Positions 27,697 to 38,009 of a stretch of DNA of 64,000 nt are shown here, piece by piece. The stretch comes from Aurantiochytrium sp. KH105 (lineage: Eukaryota; Sar; Bigyra; Thraustochytrida; Thraustochytriidae): contig BGKB01000038.1 of assembly GCA_003116975.1 (NCBI GenBank), positions 62,001 to 126,000 on the forward strand, given 5' to 3'. The notes under the pieces were generated by a model that worked only from the letters and a program-made list of their open reading frames with translations, made no database searches and was not told the origin of the DNA. The position numbers and the translations under genes were made by a program. Within the stretch, counting starts at the first letter, position 1, and each line of letters opens with the position of its first letter.

Positions 27697-30600
27697 ATGC
27701 GGCGCAAGTCGAAGGGCTCCAATGTGGGCGACGCCTGGCCGGAGCGCCTTGCTGGCGTCGTGGGCAACGACCCGCTCAGGACGCCTCCTCCTGGGACGAC
27801 TGTTGCGAGACGGGTCAAGGTACTCCTGCTGACATTTGCGATCCTTGTGATCATCTTCGTCACAGAAAGGTTTTTTCAGGCCTCTCGCTCTCAGCAAAAC
27901 CATCGGCCTTTCGAAGAACTTCCAAGTAAGCGCAAAGACCTCTTGGCTGAAGACCGATTCATCGCCCCGGACGTTCCCCAGGTGTGGATGCACCAGCGGC
28001 CGCCTCGTTGCATAAACCCCAAGGACGTAAAGTCGCTTCTTGCGGTTCAGAATCGTGCGAGTCTGCACATCTTCACAGATTCCCCTCTCTATCGCCCACA
28101 AGAAACCATCACATACTGGGTGCAAGCTATAAACTTGACGAGCTACCAACCTGTTCTCTCTGGTTTTGCTTGCCTTCAAGTAGTAGTCCTGAACCTGATA
28201 GATTCGCAGATCAAGGAATCGAGGACATTCGCTGTGCGCCCATATCAGACATTGTCCTTGAGTGCACCTGACACCGGAGGCGTTTACAAACTCGTCGCTC
28301 GATCTTGTGACTGCAGAATTAAAGGTTGTGCAGGAATCCATGGCGAGATGATTTTCGCTCCAGGCGCAAGAGAGCTCGAAGTCCGCGACGACTCCGAATC
28401 AACCCCAAAACTGGCAGCCAAGGTCTCGCTCGACCGCAAAGGCTATTTGCCTGGGACAACCGCTGTTGTGACCGTGACCGACGTCGTGGACCTCGTTAAT
28501 GGGGTACGGCCTCTTAAAGGCGTCAAGGTACGCTCACGCCTACTTGGTGGTGGAAGGACACCGTGGACCTCAGAATGGCTCCCTCTTGGACCTGAAGGGA
28601 AGCGCGTCTTTGCAATAAGTCTGCCAAATATGACCACCACGTGGCCAACGACAATAAGTGTCGAAGCTGTCTTTGGCTTCAGCGCGCGAACCTTTTTCCT
28701 TCCAGTACCCATGCTCAACAAAGCGCGCGTCAATTTCTTTCCATCAACAGGCGTCCTCGTGCAAGGTGTCCGTAACACCGTCTTCTTTGAAGCACGATCA
28801 GAGCGGACCGGGGAGCCTCTTGATCTCACAGGCGCGAGGCTCGTTTCTTTACGTGACGGCTTTCTCGTTCCGGAAGATCCACATGCGGTCGACTTGGTCC
28901 CTGCGAAACTCCGCGCTGGGCATGAAGGCCGTGGCTCCTTCGACTTCATCGTCGAAAAGGACACACCGTACGCACTTGAGCTTCCCGATGCAAATCTTCG
29001 CTTTCCGTTGCCGGCTGCGGAGATGAATCTCACTCTGCATCTTCAGAGTCGATCGGGAACTGCTGTTTATGACGCGGGAGAGACTATTAAAGTACACCTT
29101 CGCTCAAGCCCGGGCTTTCGCACGACTCACGGGATTTCCATCTTTCTGCTCAAAAATCAGCTTATCCTCAGTTCGCAGCTGGTCCGGGAAGATGTGGCAG
29201 ATCACTTGTCCGACGAGGTTGAATTGCGGCCACATGCGAACATTTCTGGTGTGCTCCGCATCGTGGCTCGCGATGGGACCAGGGTCCTCGCAGAGCGTCT
29301 TGTTTTTGTTCATCCTGCCAGGGAAATCAACGTTGCGATTGATGTGCAGCAGACGAATTTTCTTTCGAGGGCGAATCGGCCAACGACCGAAGCAAAACTT
29401 ACAATCGTCACCAATGCACCAGCGAGACTCGCCGTATCGGTCGTGCCTCTATCTCGAATCTTACAGTATCCGCGCCGACGCTGGCATCCCTCACTTCGAG
29501 AAAGCGTATTTCTTGAGAATGAAGTCGATGAGTTTCTTTCTGTCAAAGACTATCTAGGAGAAGACCATCAACCTCTGGACTTGCTCCTGGGTGTTCAAGG
29601 CTGGCGCAAGTATCTCGACGATCCTCATATTCTCAAAACGCGCTGGAAACATCGCCACGATGCCAAGGAGGCTCTTCGCCTTGCGCGTGTTTTGGGCATT
29701 CCCAGCGAGTGCATGCTCAAACCCATCATTCGGCACCATATTGCTCGTCGTCACTATGGGGTGAAGCTTATCTCGCTTGCAAGTGCACGTGGAGATTATG
29801 ATCGTCCAGACGTGGCTGCGCGGAACCTTGAAATACAAGCTCAAGCGAATCAAGGCATTGCAGATGACGCTGACGCGCATGTACACGAACTGGAAAATGA
29901 CGTTCAAACCCCTACCATTTTTTTCCAAACCGGTGTTCAGACCATCAAACAGCGCGAGTCGGATGCCCATGCCGCGAGTCTTCATTTCAAAGTCCCCAAC
30001 AGCGGCACCTACCTGGTGCGCGTCGACGCCTGGGATGAAAGCGGGGCCTTTGGCCAGAACTCGACCAAATATGTGACCACAGAAGCTCTTGTGCTTGACG
30101 TACCAGTGCCGCCGCACGCACGGGTGGGCGATACCTTGTCTATTCGGGCTGAAATTCGGGCTCAGCCCTTCGAGGATGTTCTCGTGGGACTGATTCTTAA
30201 CGCGAATCACAACGACTATAGTCTTCGCGCAGATGAATTTGGGCGGGCCTCCGTCACTGAGTTCCTGCACGTTACGAAAGCGCAAGACCTGAGTCTCCAA
30301 ATTCAGGCACAAGGCAAAACGTCTCGCGCCATCAAGCAAATATCACGTAGCATTCGCATCTTGGAAGCGGGCTGGGTGCAGCAATGGACACACGGGGGTC
30401 TCATTTCGGGAGACATGTTTGAATCTCGCACCACTGTTCATCTGCCAGCACACGTGCTCAAAGGGGGAAGTGTGTCTTGGAAGCTCCAGTACTTTCCGAC
30501 GTCGACACAGCAAATCATCACATCACTCGAGTCTCTCATCCGAGAGCCACACGGATGCTTTGAGCAAACGAGCTCAACGACGTATCCTTTGATTTTCCTG

Positions 30601-32367
30601 CTGCACAGTCTTCGCAGTCTCCTCCCTGCAAGTGAGAGATACGAGTCCCGTATCAACCCTGACCAGGTTATGCGACTTGCGATACAGCACGCCCGGAAAG
30701 ACCAAAAACCGACTGGACCGACTGAGCGTCAACCGCGAAGCAGTCAAGCTTCGTCGATGACCTCCAGCGACAACGGAGAGGATAACGTGTATCACATGAT
30801 TCGCAACGCCACGCTGAAACTAGTTCGAGGCTATCAAAGGCTCCTTACTTTTGAGACGAGAACGGCAGGTTTTGATTGGTTTGGAAAGAGTCCTGGGCAT
30901 GAGGCGCTTTCGGCCTATGGCATCGTTCAATTTGCCGAAATGATGCGACTTAGCACAGATTTTGAAGATCTGGTTGACAAGCAGATGTTGAAACGCACCG
31001 TGTCCTGGCTTCTTTCGCGCCGTGACGATGCTGGTGGCTTCAAACGCTCAAGCAGGGCTCTCGATTCCTTTGGCCGCGCTTCCGCTCTCACCACGGATAT
31101 GTACATCATGTGGGCGCTCGTGCGCTCTCGCGCAATCCCTATTTCAGCCTTGCAACCTGAGCTCCATCTTTTGAACGAGCAACTCTCATCAACCAAGGAT
31201 CCATATGTGCTTGCACTCGCCGTCTCTGCGCTTCATCGCTGCGCCGAAGAGACGCCAAACCAAAAGTGGGATTTCGATGGAATCGAAGATGCCTATGTTC
31301 GACTTGCCTCGTTCCAAAATGCCTCGACAGGTTGCCTCGACCATAGAATCGGCATGACCATCACCACTCCTACGCATGCATCTGCTCACGTCTCGGAAGT
31401 CTCTGCGCTTGCTGCAATTGCTTGGCTCGAGTCTCGGCAACCACAGTGGATACCGCAAGCAGCCAGCGCCATTCGTTGTGTCTCAGAGAGGCGACGGAAT
31501 GGCCATTTCGGCTCGACGCAAGCAACGGTGCTTGCATTGCAGGCGCTCACTCTCTGGAACACTCTTTTCAGCGCAACCAATCATCAAACATCTGTGAGCC
31601 TGCAGGTTGGGACGTCTTCGCCTTGGAAACAGCATCTCACCGAGCACGAGCCTCTCATGCTCAAGGACGATTTTTCACCTCCTGACGGCGCGAGCCTTTC
31701 TGTCGTTTTCAAAGCCTCGACGCCTTCTCTAAAGAGCTCGAGGACGTCCGTTAATGTCGACCCAGCGAAACCGAGCGTGGACAAGTCTGGACCTGTTTCT
31801 ATCCCCTATCTGATTACAGCGTCCTACAGGATCGAAAATCCTGCTTCACATGACGCCTGTGCTTTGAGACTTCGGCTTTCCGCGTCTGCGGAGGGTACTG
31901 CTGCTGAAGCAGACTCGAGCCCTGACGAGGAAGTGCCCCTGACGGTTGAAATTGGGAGCGCAGTCGTCAAGACATGGACCCTTGAAAACCGCTGGGATGA
32001 ATCCGTTGCAATGCCCATTGCCCGCATCGGCTACGAAGCAAGTCTGGAACCCGACATGGAGAGCCTTCGACATCTCGTCACGTCTTCCGACACGGGAATT
32101 GACATGTTCGAAATCCAGGACGGTTTCGTGACGCTCTACTGGCGAGGTCTCGGGCCTCGCGAAAAGCAAGACTTTCAGCTTTCCTTTGTGGCTCGCTTTG
32201 CTGGCCAGTTCACTGCCCAAAGCTCGGAAGCGTACTTGTATTACAAAGATGAGCATCGCGTTTACACCCACGCCACCCAGCTCGACGTCATCGCTACCAC
32301 GGGTGATATGGGAACCCGTGTTGCTCAATCACTGTTTACGAAGCTCGTCGGACAATTCAAAAGTTAA
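27697..32367 (+). CDS. Membrane-anchored thioester alpha-2-macroglobulin family protein, bacterial type
   Basis: 1556 aa. A basic N-terminus is followed by one hydrophobic segment at about 40-56 (KVLLLTFAILVIIFV), so a type II signal anchor with a large extracellular part is likely. Macroglobulin strands follow: FTDSPLYRPQETI (about 125) and VSLDRKGYLPG. The thioester motif GCFEQ has Cys954 and Gln957, within PHGCFEQTSSTTYP, the form typical of bacterial homologues rather than the animal GCGEQ. After it come GYQRLLTFETR, FDWFGKSPGHEALSAYG and the helical thioester-domain repeats with GGF and TALTT-like sites. Family members trap proteases by a bait region and covalent thioester. An intact Cys/Gln pair suggests activity; the target is unknown. 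Confidence 0.88.
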   Translation: MRRKSKGSNVGDAWPERLAGVVGNDPLRTPPPGTTVARRVKVLLLTFAILVIIFVTERFFQASRSQQNHRPFEELPSKRKDLLAEDRFIAPDVPQVWMHQRPPRCINPKDVKSLLAVQNRASLHIFTDSPLYRPQETITYWVQAINLTSYQPVLSGFACLQVVVLNLIDSQIKESRTFAVRPYQTLSLSAPDTGGVYKLVARSCDCRIKGCAGIHGEMIFAPGARELEVRDDSESTPKLAAKVSLDRKGYLPGTTAVVTVTDVVDLVNGVRPLKGVKVRSRLLGGGRTPWTSEWLPLGPEGKRVFAISLPNMTTTWPTTISVEAVFGFSARTFFLPVPMLNKARVNFFPSTGVLVQGVRNTVFFEARSERTGEPLDLTGARLVSLRDGFLVPEDPHAVDLVPAKLRAGHEGRGSFDFIVEKDTPYALELPDANLRFPLPAAEMNLTLHLQSRSGTAVYDAGETIKVHLRSSPGFRTTHGISIFLLKNQLILSSQLVREDVADHLSDEVELRPHANISGVLRIVARDGTRVLAERLVFVHPAREINVAIDVQQTNFLSRANRPTTEAKLTIVTNAPARLAVSVVPLSRILQYPRRRWHPSLRESVFLENEVDEFLSVKDYLGEDHQPLDLLLGVQGWRKYLDDPHILKTRWKHRHDAKEALRLARVLGIPSECMLKPIIRHHIARRHYGVKLISLASARGDYDRPDVAARNLEIQAQANQGIADDADAHVHELENDVQTPTIFFQTGVQTIKQRESDAHAASLHFKVPNSGTYLVRVDAWDESGAFGQNSTKYVTTEALVLDVPVPPHARVGDTLSIRAEIRAQPFEDVLVGLILNANHNDYSLRADEFGRASVTEFLHVTKAQDLSLQIQAQGKTSRAIKQISRSIRILEAGWVQQWTHGGLISGDMFESRTTVHLPAHVLKGGSVSWKLQYFPTSTQQIITSLESLIREPHGCFEQTSSTTYPLIFLLHSLRSLLPASERYESRINPDQVMRLAIQHARKDQKPTGPTERQPRSSQASSMTSSDNGEDNVYHMIRNATLKLVRGYQRLLTFETRTAGFDWFGKSPGHEALSAYGIVQFAEMMRLSTDFEDLVDKQMLKRTVSWLLSRRDDAGGFKRSSRALDSFGRASALTTDMYIMWALVRSRAIPISALQPELHLLNEQLSSTKDPYVLALAVSALHRCAEETPNQKWDFDGIEDAYVRLASFQNASTGCLDHRIGMTITTPTHASAHVSEVSALAAIAWLESRQPQWIPQAASAIRCVSERRRNGHFGSTQATVLALQALTLWNTLFSATNHQTSVSLQVGTSSPWKQHLTEHEPLMLKDDFSPPDGASLSVVFKASTPSLKSSRTSVNVDPAKPSVDKSGPVSIPYLITASYRIENPASHDACALRLRLSASAEGTAAEADSSPDEEVPLTVEIGSAVVKTWTLENRWDESVAMPIARIGYEASLEPDMESLRHLVTSSDTGIDMFEIQDGFVTLYWRGLGPREKQDFQLSFVARFAGQFTAQSSEAYLYYKDEHRVYTHATQLDVIATTGDMGTRVAQSLFTKLVGQFKS

Positions 32368-32759
32368 AATCAAAGGAATCCTTAAAGGCTAATGAATCTA
32401 TCGCCTGAGGAGCGTCGACATTTTTCTTTCAATCTGCCATCAGGCACGCTGCGTAAACAAGCTCCTTTCGTACGCTCATGATTCTGATGATCTTGAAAGC
32501 AATCATCTTCGTCGTACATGCCGTGTGTGCGTCGCACTTTACGATCGTGAGGGCATCGAGAAGCTCATCGACTCAAACGAAATTCCTGTGCTCGATCTTG
32601 ATCCGGACGGGTGGTGGGCTTCGGGAAGCAGAACCACCACCTTTTCCATTATACAGTATAATTCAGACATGAGTACGCATCGGTAGAGGTCCAGCTTAAC
32701 GACCGTAGGCATGATTTTTTTTTTAAAATTCTAACGCCGCCAAACCGTCGTCACCCACG
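32368..32759. other. Intergenic between A2M and Sfi1-like genes
   Basis: A 392-bp gap between tandem plus-strand genes, A/T-richer than the coding sequence and with a T-run (32715-32724) just upstream of the next start. No feature beyond that. Confidence 0.5.
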
Positions 32760-35700
32760 ATGGGCCCGCGATCCGCGGCGCTGGAGCGTGAGGTGGAGCG
32801 GCTACGTACAGCGCTCAATGAGACCGTGGACAAATTCGAGGCAGGCATGACTGCCGCCCAGCGCAAGCGCTCCGAGCTTGAAAAGGAAATACGCAAAGGA
32901 GAAGCCCACGCACGTCACATGGCTCGACTCCTGGGTAAGGAAAACCAGCAACGTGAACAAGCGCAAAAACGCGCGCAAGAGCTCGAAGAGCTACTTAGAC
33001 GCGCGAAAATTGCACTTGAGCGTCGCTTGACTCAGCAAGTTGCTTCTGGGCAGACCACAATCGGTCCTCCGCAATCGCAGCCTGCTCTCAATCCAGCATT
33101 TGCACCCACACAAGAGCAAGGACGTGACGGTATTGTGAACGCTGCTCGCCACGAGGCAATCGAACGAAGGTCAGCGCGGCAACGCGAGAGTTATTTAGCC
33201 GAGCTCAGTGACACACGTCATGAAGTGCGCGACGCGCTCGAGCGACTCCAGATCAACAATTCTCTTCTTTCCGAGGCGCAACAACGCCAAATCAACCACG
33301 CTGCACTTGAGGAGGAACGCCAGCGTGCTCTCCAGCGAGTCTTCAAGCGTGAGCGCAGCGTGCACCAGCACACCGCATTGCTCTGGACAATGCGCTGCGT
33401 TTTTCGTTCACACGAGAGACGTCTTTTGCTCCTCGCTTGGGTCTCGCTGCGTGAGCATGCACGAGACCAGCGTCAAGCGATTGCCGAGCGCAAGTTGCGT
33501 CGCCGCGAACGTGTCGCGGCGCTGGCGTATCAATGCAAACAAAACGAAATCTCTTTGGCGCGCAAGGGTCGTGCTCTTCGTTTGTGGACTAAAGCCGTGC
33601 AAATGCATCAGGACGCTATATCACGTGCCGTGGTAAAGCTAGCACGTGCCATACGAAAAGCTCACCTGCGCCATGCGTGGAGAAAGTTCCGCGAGGCAAA
33701 TTTAAGTGCGCGCTGGGCCAGTAGACTTCGAGACTCTGTTCATCTGACGTGGCGCGCCTCCTTGCGCACCCGGCCTGAGCTTAAAATTTGTGCAGATGCA
33801 TGGGACCTTTGGCTACGCTTTTTGCGACATCGTCAGAGCGCACGTAAACGGATTGCCAAATGCGAATATACTCTACTGCGGAAACGAGTCCGCTCTAGCT
33901 TGTCGAGGTGGCGAGCCTTTACACAACTCAAAGTGAGGCAGGAGCGTAAGTCGAAATCGCTTGTGTCGATCGCCGCGCATCGCAATAAGCGCCTCCTTGG
34001 GCTTGGATTTAGCACATGGGTGCGTCGTTCATATCGAGCGAGCCGTGATGCGATCTCACAAAGCTCACTTCAGCTCCAGGGGGAGATCATCACAACTTTC
34101 CAGCAAGAGCGTAAAAGGGATGCCCATCGCGCCGCGTCGCGTCTCATTTCCATGCTACTGATGCGTCGCGTCCAGTCACTCTGGCAGAGTGGGTTTATTG
34201 CTTTTGCAGCGAACGCGCGCCGCCTCGATCAGCGGCAGATGACCTTCCTTCGAAGCCAGCTCAGCCGCGCTCACACCAAAAAGCTCCTTCAAGATCTTTT
34301 CCAAACATGGAAAGATCGCACGCATCTTACTCGCGCTTCACAACAAGCAATACTCCGACGTTATTTTCGGCGTATGCGCAGCGCCGTCCAGCGCCATGGA
34401 AAACTTCGGCGAGCCGCGCATGCGGTGTCAAGATGGTTTCAGAAAGACGCCTTCGCGAGATGGCGTTTCCATGTCTACCGCAAGGTAAAACTTGCGTCTC
34501 TCTTGCATCATAGACGACGTCGAGCAATGCGCACAAGCCTTTCACGCTGGGTGCGCGTGAGCATCTTGCAGGGTAGAAATAACACAATGGATCGAGTCGC
34601 GGACGGTGTCGCCTCACTTGCCAAGGCCTCTAGCGCGCGAAGCATTGTGACACTCTTTCGCATGAGAAGTCAAGAACGGAAACGCGCCGCTCTTGCGCGT
34701 TTGCGCGAGGTAGCTGTATTGACCTCACTGCAGGATACCTCAAAGGCAATTTTCGCGCTCGCAAACATAAGCCTTCGAGGTCGGGCGAATCTTTGGGATA
34801 TCGGACGGGCCTTTTCGCATTGGAAGCGAGTGACGACTCTGCCCTTGGAGGCTGCGCGCAAGATTTTTCGAAGTTTCACCGCAAGTCGACGCCGTCGCGC
34901 CTTTGCGACTTGGCTCGCTCGTGCATCCGCATCAACGAGCGCAATGCGCAGACAGCAACTCCAAACGGGCATCTCATACGCACTGGCCAAGCGATGTACA
35001 CGTGAGCGTGCCAGAAAGGCTTTCGCAGCTCTGGAACTTCACGCGCGTAAGCAAATGGCCTTGCGACGCGCCTTACGGCTGCAGTGTCGGTCGCTTTGTC
35101 GTTTCGCCTTTGCCACATGGGCCCGCGCGAGTACGAGGACCTTGCAAACGCAGCACGCGCAAAGCATTCTCCAAAGGGCTTCTCAGCGTCAGTCTCTGCT
35201 CCGTATTATGTTCGCAATCTGGAGAGATGATTCGTTCTCATCCAAGAGGACAAGGGCGGCAGCTGGAATATTGCAAAGTTTATTTACGCGAGCGCTCAAT
35301 CGAGCTTGTCTTCAATCTGCATTTGACAAGCTTCTACTCACAGCTCGCGCAAAAAGCAAGTTGAGTACATACAAACGAAAACTCACGAAGCTGGACTCTT
35401 CCACAGGCAAACTCTTACAAAGCTACAAGGTAATGGATAAGGACCGCCGTCACCTGGGCACCTTGCTCATTGCAGCATATATCGCAAAACATCACCAAAT
35501 GCTTCAGCTTCGTGGCCTCTCAGCTTTTCGTTCCTTAGGCAATGCTTCGGGACTCGCGTCCCCGTGGCGTCAGACACACGCAGAGTATCATGATCAAGAA
35601 GCACTTTCTGAGCTCGCCACATGTACAGGCTCCGATTGGGCGAGCCCTGAAACATTTGGTGAAGACTATCCTTCACTTCTCTCCCGCCATACCCACGTCC

Positions 35701-37817
35701 CGGAGGATGTCGGGTCTGGCACAGATCAGTCTATGGTGACTCGGAAATCGCCGCCATCCCATTGCCGACAACAGTCGGTAGCTCTTTCCCCCATTGGTGG
35801 GTCCTCTTCCACCAAGCTCTCTGCTGCGTGCACTGGAAGCTCTGCTTCTCCACTTCCTCGGTACGTTGTGGCGCGAGAGACTTCTTCTCGAAGGACTCAA
35901 CTACAGTCTGACCATGCCAACCTATTCGCCCGTGGTCACGCTCTATCTTCGTCTCCTTTATCTTCATCACCTTCTTCATTTGCTTTTGTTCCCAAAGATC
36001 CGTCAAAGGCTTTGACTACTTCCACTTCGAGGCACTTGTCCCCTCAGGGTTCGCTGGAATTGAGTTCACAATCATACACAGTGAAACATCGTGGAGGAAT
36101 GCGTTCCTCCGTTGCGTCGGAATACGCTCACGCAGAAAAGGGTGCAGATTCGGTGGAAGCAGAACCCCATCGACTTTTGCACCAAAGGAGTCGCCGCCAA
36201 AGCTATGCGCCTGCGTCGCCTCGGCATGCGCAAAGTGTCCCTCGAGACGCCCACTCATGGTCTGGCGATTGGCACGATGACTCATCGTGTGCGTCAAACT
36301 TCTCATCTTCAAGGCGCAGAGGAAATCAGGCACATTTTCAAGATGCAAATGCTCGAGAACACGGGGAACGGACGACTCATCAGGACCGCGTCGTCGTCCT
36401 CGACAACGGTGACAATAACGGACCCTATGTAGGAGAGAACGACGCTGAAGACCCGAAAAACAATCTGGCACGGCATCGACATGTATCTGGCTCACCTCGA
36501 GGCGATCAACGCCAAGACTCCAGTTTACGTTCGGGCGCCTCTTCTCGAGATCGCTTTAACGGTGTCGACAATGCAAGGTCACAAGATCCAAAAAGACCTT
36601 TTGTTACAATTGATAACTCCAGAATGCAACAGCGGAGCGATAAGCTGCATCCTACGAAAGCATCCAGGCCTGCAAAAAAGGACAAAGAAGTGGATGGAGA
36701 CCTTTTGGGGCGGGAGCGATCTGTGGCCCATTGGGTTAGCACCAGACCTGAAAAAAACAAGGGGAGACTTGAAGACGAAGATGGGACTGAAGAAGAAGAA
36801 GAAGAAGAAGATGTTGGCAAGGAAAGCAAAGCTATCTCGCCTTCGTCTTCCGCAAACGGAACGATGCAAAGTCCTACGCGTAGCATTGCCGCACGAAGAG
36901 AACCAGTTTTGCCGCGTCGAAGGAGTCCTTCGGGGTCTTCACGTAAATCGCTTTCGTCGATTGAACAAGAAGTAGAGTCTGCAGACGCGGAGAGCAGTCA
37001 CAGAGGTAGTCGCAGTTCTCAAACTCGGCCACAACGTGCACAACTCGACATGCGTCATGCAGAGCGACCATCTTATACATCCGAACGTGTCTTGGGAGAA
37101 TCTCACGACGTGCGCAAGCATTATCGTAAATCTCATGTGGACGACAATGTTGGCGGTCATCTGGAGCCTGAAACTGTGATAAAAAGTTCACGTTTGACGG
37201 AACGAGAATACATTGCGTCGATGTCACTCCATCACGAGTGGCCCGTGGACCACTCTCCTGCAATGAAAATCACGAAGGAATCGATTTCACAGACTCACAG
37301 AGCATCTCCGGCCCCGAGCGAGGGCCTCGAGAAGTTTCAGGACAGTCAAATTGGTCCTTTACGTTGCGCGTCAGCTAAGCCCTTTGATGATGATTCCTTT
37401 GATGGCGTCCCAGGCATCGCTGAGGATACAAACGGCTACCACTCTAAATTCGTTTCTACGGCTACGGAGAGGAACATGTTTTCCAGAGAAGTTTCTCCGC
37501 ATTCTGCTACCTCGGAGAGAGGATCAAGAAGTTCGCAAAAGGAAGATTTTTCAGGCGCTGCCCGGAATCTCCAGCATTTAGAAGCTCGCGGCGACCGACT
37601 TGTGAGTCCGCGAAGCGCTGATTCCGAACCAGCGGGACACCTCGCAGACCTGCTTCATTCGACGCGGGAACAACTTGCTCGAGTAAAACGTGACCAAGTG
37701 CGCATGCTCGCGCTTCAGTTCTCCGAAGAAAAGTCCAAGAATGATTCGCTCGCATCGGCACTTGATCGATTTGATAACGCGCGTTCGCATGCACAAAAGA
37801 GTTCTGATAACAGTTGA
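32760..37817 (+). CDS. Sfi1-type repeat coiled-coil protein
   Basis: 1685 aa. Residues 1 to about 200 are coiled coil (ALEREVERLRTALNE; ELEEL). From about 200 to 930 there are at least a dozen Sfi1-like units, each a basic helix with a conserved Trp: LLWTMRCVF, ALRLWTKAV, HAWRKFREA, AWDLWLRFL, SLSRWRAF, GFSTWVRRS, LFQTWKDRT, FARWRFHVY, SLSRWVRVS, AFSHWKRV, AFATWLARAS, FAFATWARAS and IMFAIWRDD, roughly 30-60 residues apart. Such repeats bind centrin in Sfi1 of spindle poles, centrosomes and basal bodies. The C-terminal ~700 residues are Ser/Arg/His-rich and disordered, ending in a short coiled coil. A centrosomal or basal-body scaffold is the likely role; there are no introns. Confidence 0.75.
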   Translation: MGPRSAALEREVERLRTALNETVDKFEAGMTAAQRKRSELEKEIRKGEAHARHMARLLGKENQQREQAQKRAQELEELLRRAKIALERRLTQQVASGQTTIGPPQSQPALNPAFAPTQEQGRDGIVNAARHEAIERRSARQRESYLAELSDTRHEVRDALERLQINNSLLSEAQQRQINHAALEEERQRALQRVFKRERSVHQHTALLWTMRCVFRSHERRLLLLAWVSLREHARDQRQAIAERKLRRRERVAALAYQCKQNEISLARKGRALRLWTKAVQMHQDAISRAVVKLARAIRKAHLRHAWRKFREANLSARWASRLRDSVHLTWRASLRTRPELKICADAWDLWLRFLRHRQSARKRIAKCEYTLLRKRVRSSLSRWRAFTQLKVRQERKSKSLVSIAAHRNKRLLGLGFSTWVRRSYRASRDAISQSSLQLQGEIITTFQQERKRDAHRAASRLISMLLMRRVQSLWQSGFIAFAANARRLDQRQMTFLRSQLSRAHTKKLLQDLFQTWKDRTHLTRASQQAILRRYFRRMRSAVQRHGKLRRAAHAVSRWFQKDAFARWRFHVYRKVKLASLLHHRRRRAMRTSLSRWVRVSILQGRNNTMDRVADGVASLAKASSARSIVTLFRMRSQERKRAALARLREVAVLTSLQDTSKAIFALANISLRGRANLWDIGRAFSHWKRVTTLPLEAARKIFRSFTASRRRRAFATWLARASASTSAMRRQQLQTGISYALAKRCTRERARKAFAALELHARKQMALRRALRLQCRSLCRFAFATWARASTRTLQTQHAQSILQRASQRQSLLRIMFAIWRDDSFSSKRTRAAAGILQSLFTRALNRACLQSAFDKLLLTARAKSKLSTYKRKLTKLDSSTGKLLQSYKVMDKDRRHLGTLLIAAYIAKHHQMLQLRGLSAFRSLGNASGLASPWRQTHAEYHDQEALSELATCTGSDWASPETFGEDYPSLLSRHTHVPEDVGSGTDQSMVTRKSPPSHCRQQSVALSPIGGSSSTKLSAACTGSSASPLPRYVVARETSSRRTQLQSDHANLFARGHALSSSPLSSSPSSFAFVPKDPSKALTTSTSRHLSPQGSLELSSQSYTVKHRGGMRSSVASEYAHAEKGADSVEAEPHRLLHQRSRRQSYAPASPRHAQSVPRDAHSWSGDWHDDSSCASNFSSSRRRGNQAHFQDANAREHGERTTHQDRVVVLDNGDNNGPYVGENDAEDPKNNLARHRHVSGSPRGDQRQDSSLRSGASSRDRFNGVDNARSQDPKRPFVTIDNSRMQQRSDKLHPTKASRPAKKDKEVDGDLLGRERSVAHWVSTRPEKNKGRLEDEDGTEEEEEEEDVGKESKAISPSSSANGTMQSPTRSIAARREPVLPRRRSPSGSSRKSLSSIEQEVESADAESSHRGSRSSQTRPQRAQLDMRHAERPSYTSERVLGESHDVRKHYRKSHVDDNVGGHLEPETVIKSSRLTEREYIASMSLHHEWPVDHSPAMKITKESISQTHRASPAPSEGLEKFQDSQIGPLRCASAKPFDDDSFDGVPGIAEDTNGYHSKFVSTATERNMFSREVSPHSATSERGSRSSQKEDFSGAARNLQHLEARGDRLVSPRSADSEPAGHLADLLHSTREQLARVKRDQVRMLALQFSEEKSKNDSLASALDRFDNARSHAQKSSDNS

Positions 37818-38009
37818 TATTGTATTGGTCATGTTCAAAAATGTTAAACTGACGCCGAGGACGAAAGCCGAGCACATGATCAGAGCCCTTTCTCGCATTT
37901 TTTTTTTGCTTTGTTCGTGTTCCTTGGACGTGTTTTCTCCTTTTCTTCTTCTGTCTTTGCTCTTCCTTTCTTCGTCTTGTTGTGTTGTGCTCATATTTTT
38001 TTCCCCCTT

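Noticed and set aside
36016..36975. Extra genes within the C-terminal half of the Sfi1-like gene
   Set aside because: Both-strand frames here are shadows of the long plus-strand frame, which stays open to 37817.
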